From the NCBI GenBank assembly GCA_949879795.1, contig CATLBR010000004.1:1-64000 (forward strand): a stretch of 64,000 nucleotides of DNA, in the 5' to 3' direction. Of the stretch, positions 62,043 to 64,000 are shown one piece after another (the stretch's first letter is position 1; each line of letters begins with the position of its first letter). The notes under the pieces were generated by a model, which saw nothing but the letters and a program-made list of their open reading frames with translations, made no database searches and was not told the origin of the DNA. Both the position numbers and the translations under genes were made by a program. Source of the DNA: an uncultured Hungatella sp. (GTDB lineage: Bacteria > Bacillota > Clostridia > Lachnospirales > Lachnospiraceae).

Positions 62043-64000
62043 ATGTCAGATATAAGAGAGGAGCAGATGGAAAAAGAGAGGGGAGAGATGCGGGAGAGAG
62101 CCAGGAAACTGGCGGGGGCCATGACTCTTGACGAAAAGATTGGGATGATACATGGGGCGCAGCTTTTCAGGACGAAAGGAGTGGAGCGCCTGGGGATTCC
62201 GCCCCTGACCATGTCTGACGGCCCCATGGGCATCCGCCAGGAATTCCGGTCTGACAGCTGGAAAGCCATAGGACTCACGGACGATTATGTCACCTATCTT
62301 CCCTGCAACAGCGCCCTGGCTGCCACATGGAACAGGAAACTGGCTCGGGAGGCGGGGGGTGTCCTGGGGGCGGAGGCCAGAGGGAGGGGCAAGGACGTGA
62401 TACTTGCCCCCGGGATCAATATTAAGAGAAGCCCCCTGTGCGGCCGGAATTTTGAATATTTCAGTGAAGACCCACACCTGACAGGAGAACTGGCCGCGGC
62501 GTTCGTCCAGGGAATTCAGGAGTGGGATGTGGCCGCGTGTGTGAAACATTTTGCAGTGAACAACCAGGAGACTCAGCGGCTGTGGATGGAGGTGAAGATT
62601 GACGAACAGGTTCTGCGAGAATTATATTTGCCTGCTTTCTACGATGCTCTGAAGAAGGGGGGATCCTACACGGTCATGGGGGCTTACAACAAACTATACG
62701 GGGAGCACTGCTGCCACAGCGATTTTTTGCTCAATCAGATTTTGAGGAAGGAATGGGATTACGATGGGGTTGTGGTCTCCGACTGGGGGGGAGTCCACGA
62801 CACCGAGGCTGCCGCCAACTCCCAGCTGGATATCGAGATGTCTGTCACCAGCAATTTTGACCAGTATTATATGGCGGAGCCTCTGAAGAAAGCCGTCAGG
62901 GCGGGGCGCGTCAAGGAGGAGGCCATTGACGAGAAGATCGTCAGGATCCTGATGCTGATGATGAGGCTCCACATGTTGGACGGAAACAGGAAGCCAGGCT
63001 GCTACAACACAGAGGGGCACAGGCAGACAGCTCTCCGAACAGCCAGAGAATCGGTGGTTCTTCTGAAAAATCAGAAGGGCCGTCTTCCTCTCTCCAGGGA
63101 ACATGTCAGATCCGTTCTCGTTGTCGGGGACAACGGCAACCGTATCCATTCCGACGGCGGGGGGAGCGGTGAGGTAAAGGCCCTCTACGAGATCACGCCT
63201 CTCATGGGGATCAGGAAACTGCTGGGCGGAAACGTGAAGGTGGATTACGCAGAGGGGTATTGTAAGGACTGGGAGAAAAGGGAGGATAAGGAGACCAACT
63301 GGCAGGAGACAAGCCTGGAACATGGTGGCGGTTTCCGTCACGATTCGGAGGAGAATCAGAAACATTCGGAGGAGACTACCCATAGTGCGGGAACGGCTGG
63401 AAGGCGGGAACAGCTGTTTTTGGAGGCTTTGGAGATGGCACCTCGGTATGACCAGGTGATATTCGTGGGAGGCCTGAATCATGACCAGGACTGCGAGGGC
63501 AATGACAGGACAGATATGAAGCTCCCCTATGGCCAGGACCGGCTGCTCTCAAAACTGCTGGATATCCGGCCGGATATGACAGTCGTGATCATGGGCGGGA
63601 GTCCGGTGGAGATGGGACAATGGATAGAGAAAGCCGATTCCCTGGTTTGGAACTGGTACAGCGGGATGGAGGGGGGAACCGCCTTGGCGGAAGTGCTCTA
63701 CGGTGTTGTGAATCCTTCGGGAAAGCTGCCGGAAAGTTTTTACAAGACTCATACGGACTGCTCTGCCCACTGCCTAGGAGATTTCGGAAATGAAGATGAG
63801 ACAGAATACAGAGAAGGGCCGCTGGTAGGATATCGATATCTGGATACCTGTCATGTGGAACCGGAATTCTGCTTTGGCCACGGTTTGTCCTACACCAGCT
63901 TCTCTTATCATGGGGGAAAGCTGGTGGAAGAAGGGGGCTCCACCTTTTTCTCCTGTCTGGTGACAAACATCGGTGAACGAGAAGGAGCGGAAACCGTGCA
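62043..64000 (+). CDS. GH3 beta-glucosidase, cut by the window end
   Basis: An open frame of 652 codons runs off the right edge. The ATG at 62043 has AAGGAG upstream. The GH3 N-terminal domain has MTLDEKIGMIHGAQLF, VILAPGINIKRSPLCGRNFE, ACVKHFAVNNQETQR and the nucleophile D247 in GVVVSDWGGVHD. The C-terminal domain begins near RTARESVVLLKNQKGRLPL and has GLNHDQDCEGNDRTDMKLP. The FnIII-like end (GHGLSYTSFSYHG) has been reached. No signal peptide, so it is cytoplasmic. It would alternate with the alpha-xylosidase to trim xyloglucan oligosaccharides. Residues 420-450 (His/Glu-rich) are an insertion between domains. Confidence 0.92.
   Translation, partial: MSDIREEQMEKERGEMRERARKLAGAMTLDEKIGMIHGAQLFRTKGVERLGIPPLTMSDGPMGIRQEFRSDSWKAIGLTDDYVTYLPCNSALAATWNRKLAREAGGVLGAEARGRGKDVILAPGINIKRSPLCGRNFEYFSEDPHLTGELAAAFVQGIQEWDVAACVKHFAVNNQETQRLWMEVKIDEQVLRELYLPAFYDALKKGGSYTVMGAYNKLYGEHCCHSDFLLNQILRKEWDYDGVVVSDWGGVHDTEAAANSQLDIEMSVTSNFDQYYMAEPLKKAVRAGRVKEEAIDEKIVRILMLMMRLHMLDGNRKPGCYNTEGHRQTALRTARESVVLLKNQKGRLPLSREHVRSVLVVGDNGNRIHSDGGGSGEVKALYEITPLMGIRKLLGGNVKVDYAEGYCKDWEKREDKETNWQETSLEHGGGFRHDSEENQKHSEETTHSAGTAGRREQLFLEALEMAPRYDQVIFVGGLNHDQDCEGNDRTDMKLPYGQDRLLSKLLDIRPDMTVVIMGGSPVEMGQWIEKADSLVWNWYSGMEGGTALAEVLYGVVNPSGKLPESFYKTHTDCSAHCLGDFGNEDETEYREGPLVGYRYLDTCHVEPEFCFGHGLSYTSFSYHGGKLVEEGGSTFFSCLVTNIGEREGAETV

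Overview
The window looks like chromosome of a Gram-positive anaerobe of the Lachnospiraceae / Clostridium type. The evidence is strong AAGGAGG-type ribosome binding sites, a YesM/YesN-type two-component pair, an LplB/LplC-type sugar ABC transporter with no ATPase of its own, XpaC/TelA, DUF4867, and Rpn-type nuclease genes of the Firmicutes style. No rRNA, tRNA or CRISPR array was seen.

Bases 1-15817 are an exopolysaccharide/capsule cluster, all on the + strand. It has a Wzz-like chain-length protein, a CpsD-type tyrosine kinase, and four genes that together fit a UDP-di-N-acetylbacillosamine pathway (PglF-like dehydratase, PglE-like aminotransferase, PglC-like phosphoglycosyltransferase, PglD-like acetyltransferase). 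Three GT4 glycosyltransferases, two TupA-like ATP-grasp proteins with a repeated C-terminal half, a Wzy-like polymerase and a Wzx flippase follow. From about 5.2 kb to 15.8 kb the DNA is visibly more AT-rich than its flanks, as expected for a transferred serotype-determining block.

Bases 15818-25625 are a scarred junction. A damaged IS110-family element (IS1111-like layout, 11-bp terminal inverted repeats, a structured non-coding 3' end) lies against the decayed 3' part of a capF-like gene. An intact capG-like epimerase follows. Then comes a three-gene uronate nucleotide-sugar cassette (UDP-glucuronate 4-epimerase, galacturonokinase-like GHMP kinase, nucleotidyltransferase). It is bracketed by one full, two partial and one tiny relic copy of an Rpn/PD-(D/E)XK gene.

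Bases 25740-30101 (minus strand) encode a LytTR response regulator, a GHKL sensor kinase and a Tat-exported lipoprotein flavoprotein with an FMN-attachment domain, probably a terminal reductase. Bases 30201-33932 are a CPBP protease - XpaC - TelA operon closed by a clear terminator.

Bases 34016-64000 are a xyloglucan-type utilisation locus: xylulokinase, DUF4867, fucose-isomerase-like protein, a transketolase broken by an internal deletion, an AraC regulator, FSA-type transaldolase, YesN-like regulator, a 2086-residue secreted GH5 protein with tandem modules and a 19-heptad charged tail, a secreted YG-repeat protein, YesM-like kinase, two permeases, a binding lipoprotein, GH42, GH31 (alpha-xylosidase type) and GH3 (cut by the window end). 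The set fits extracellular cleavage of the glucan backbone, oligosaccharide import, intracellular removal of galactose, xylose and glucose, and entry of xylose into the pentose phosphate pathway. Two long foldback hairpins lie immediately before and after the binding-protein gene.
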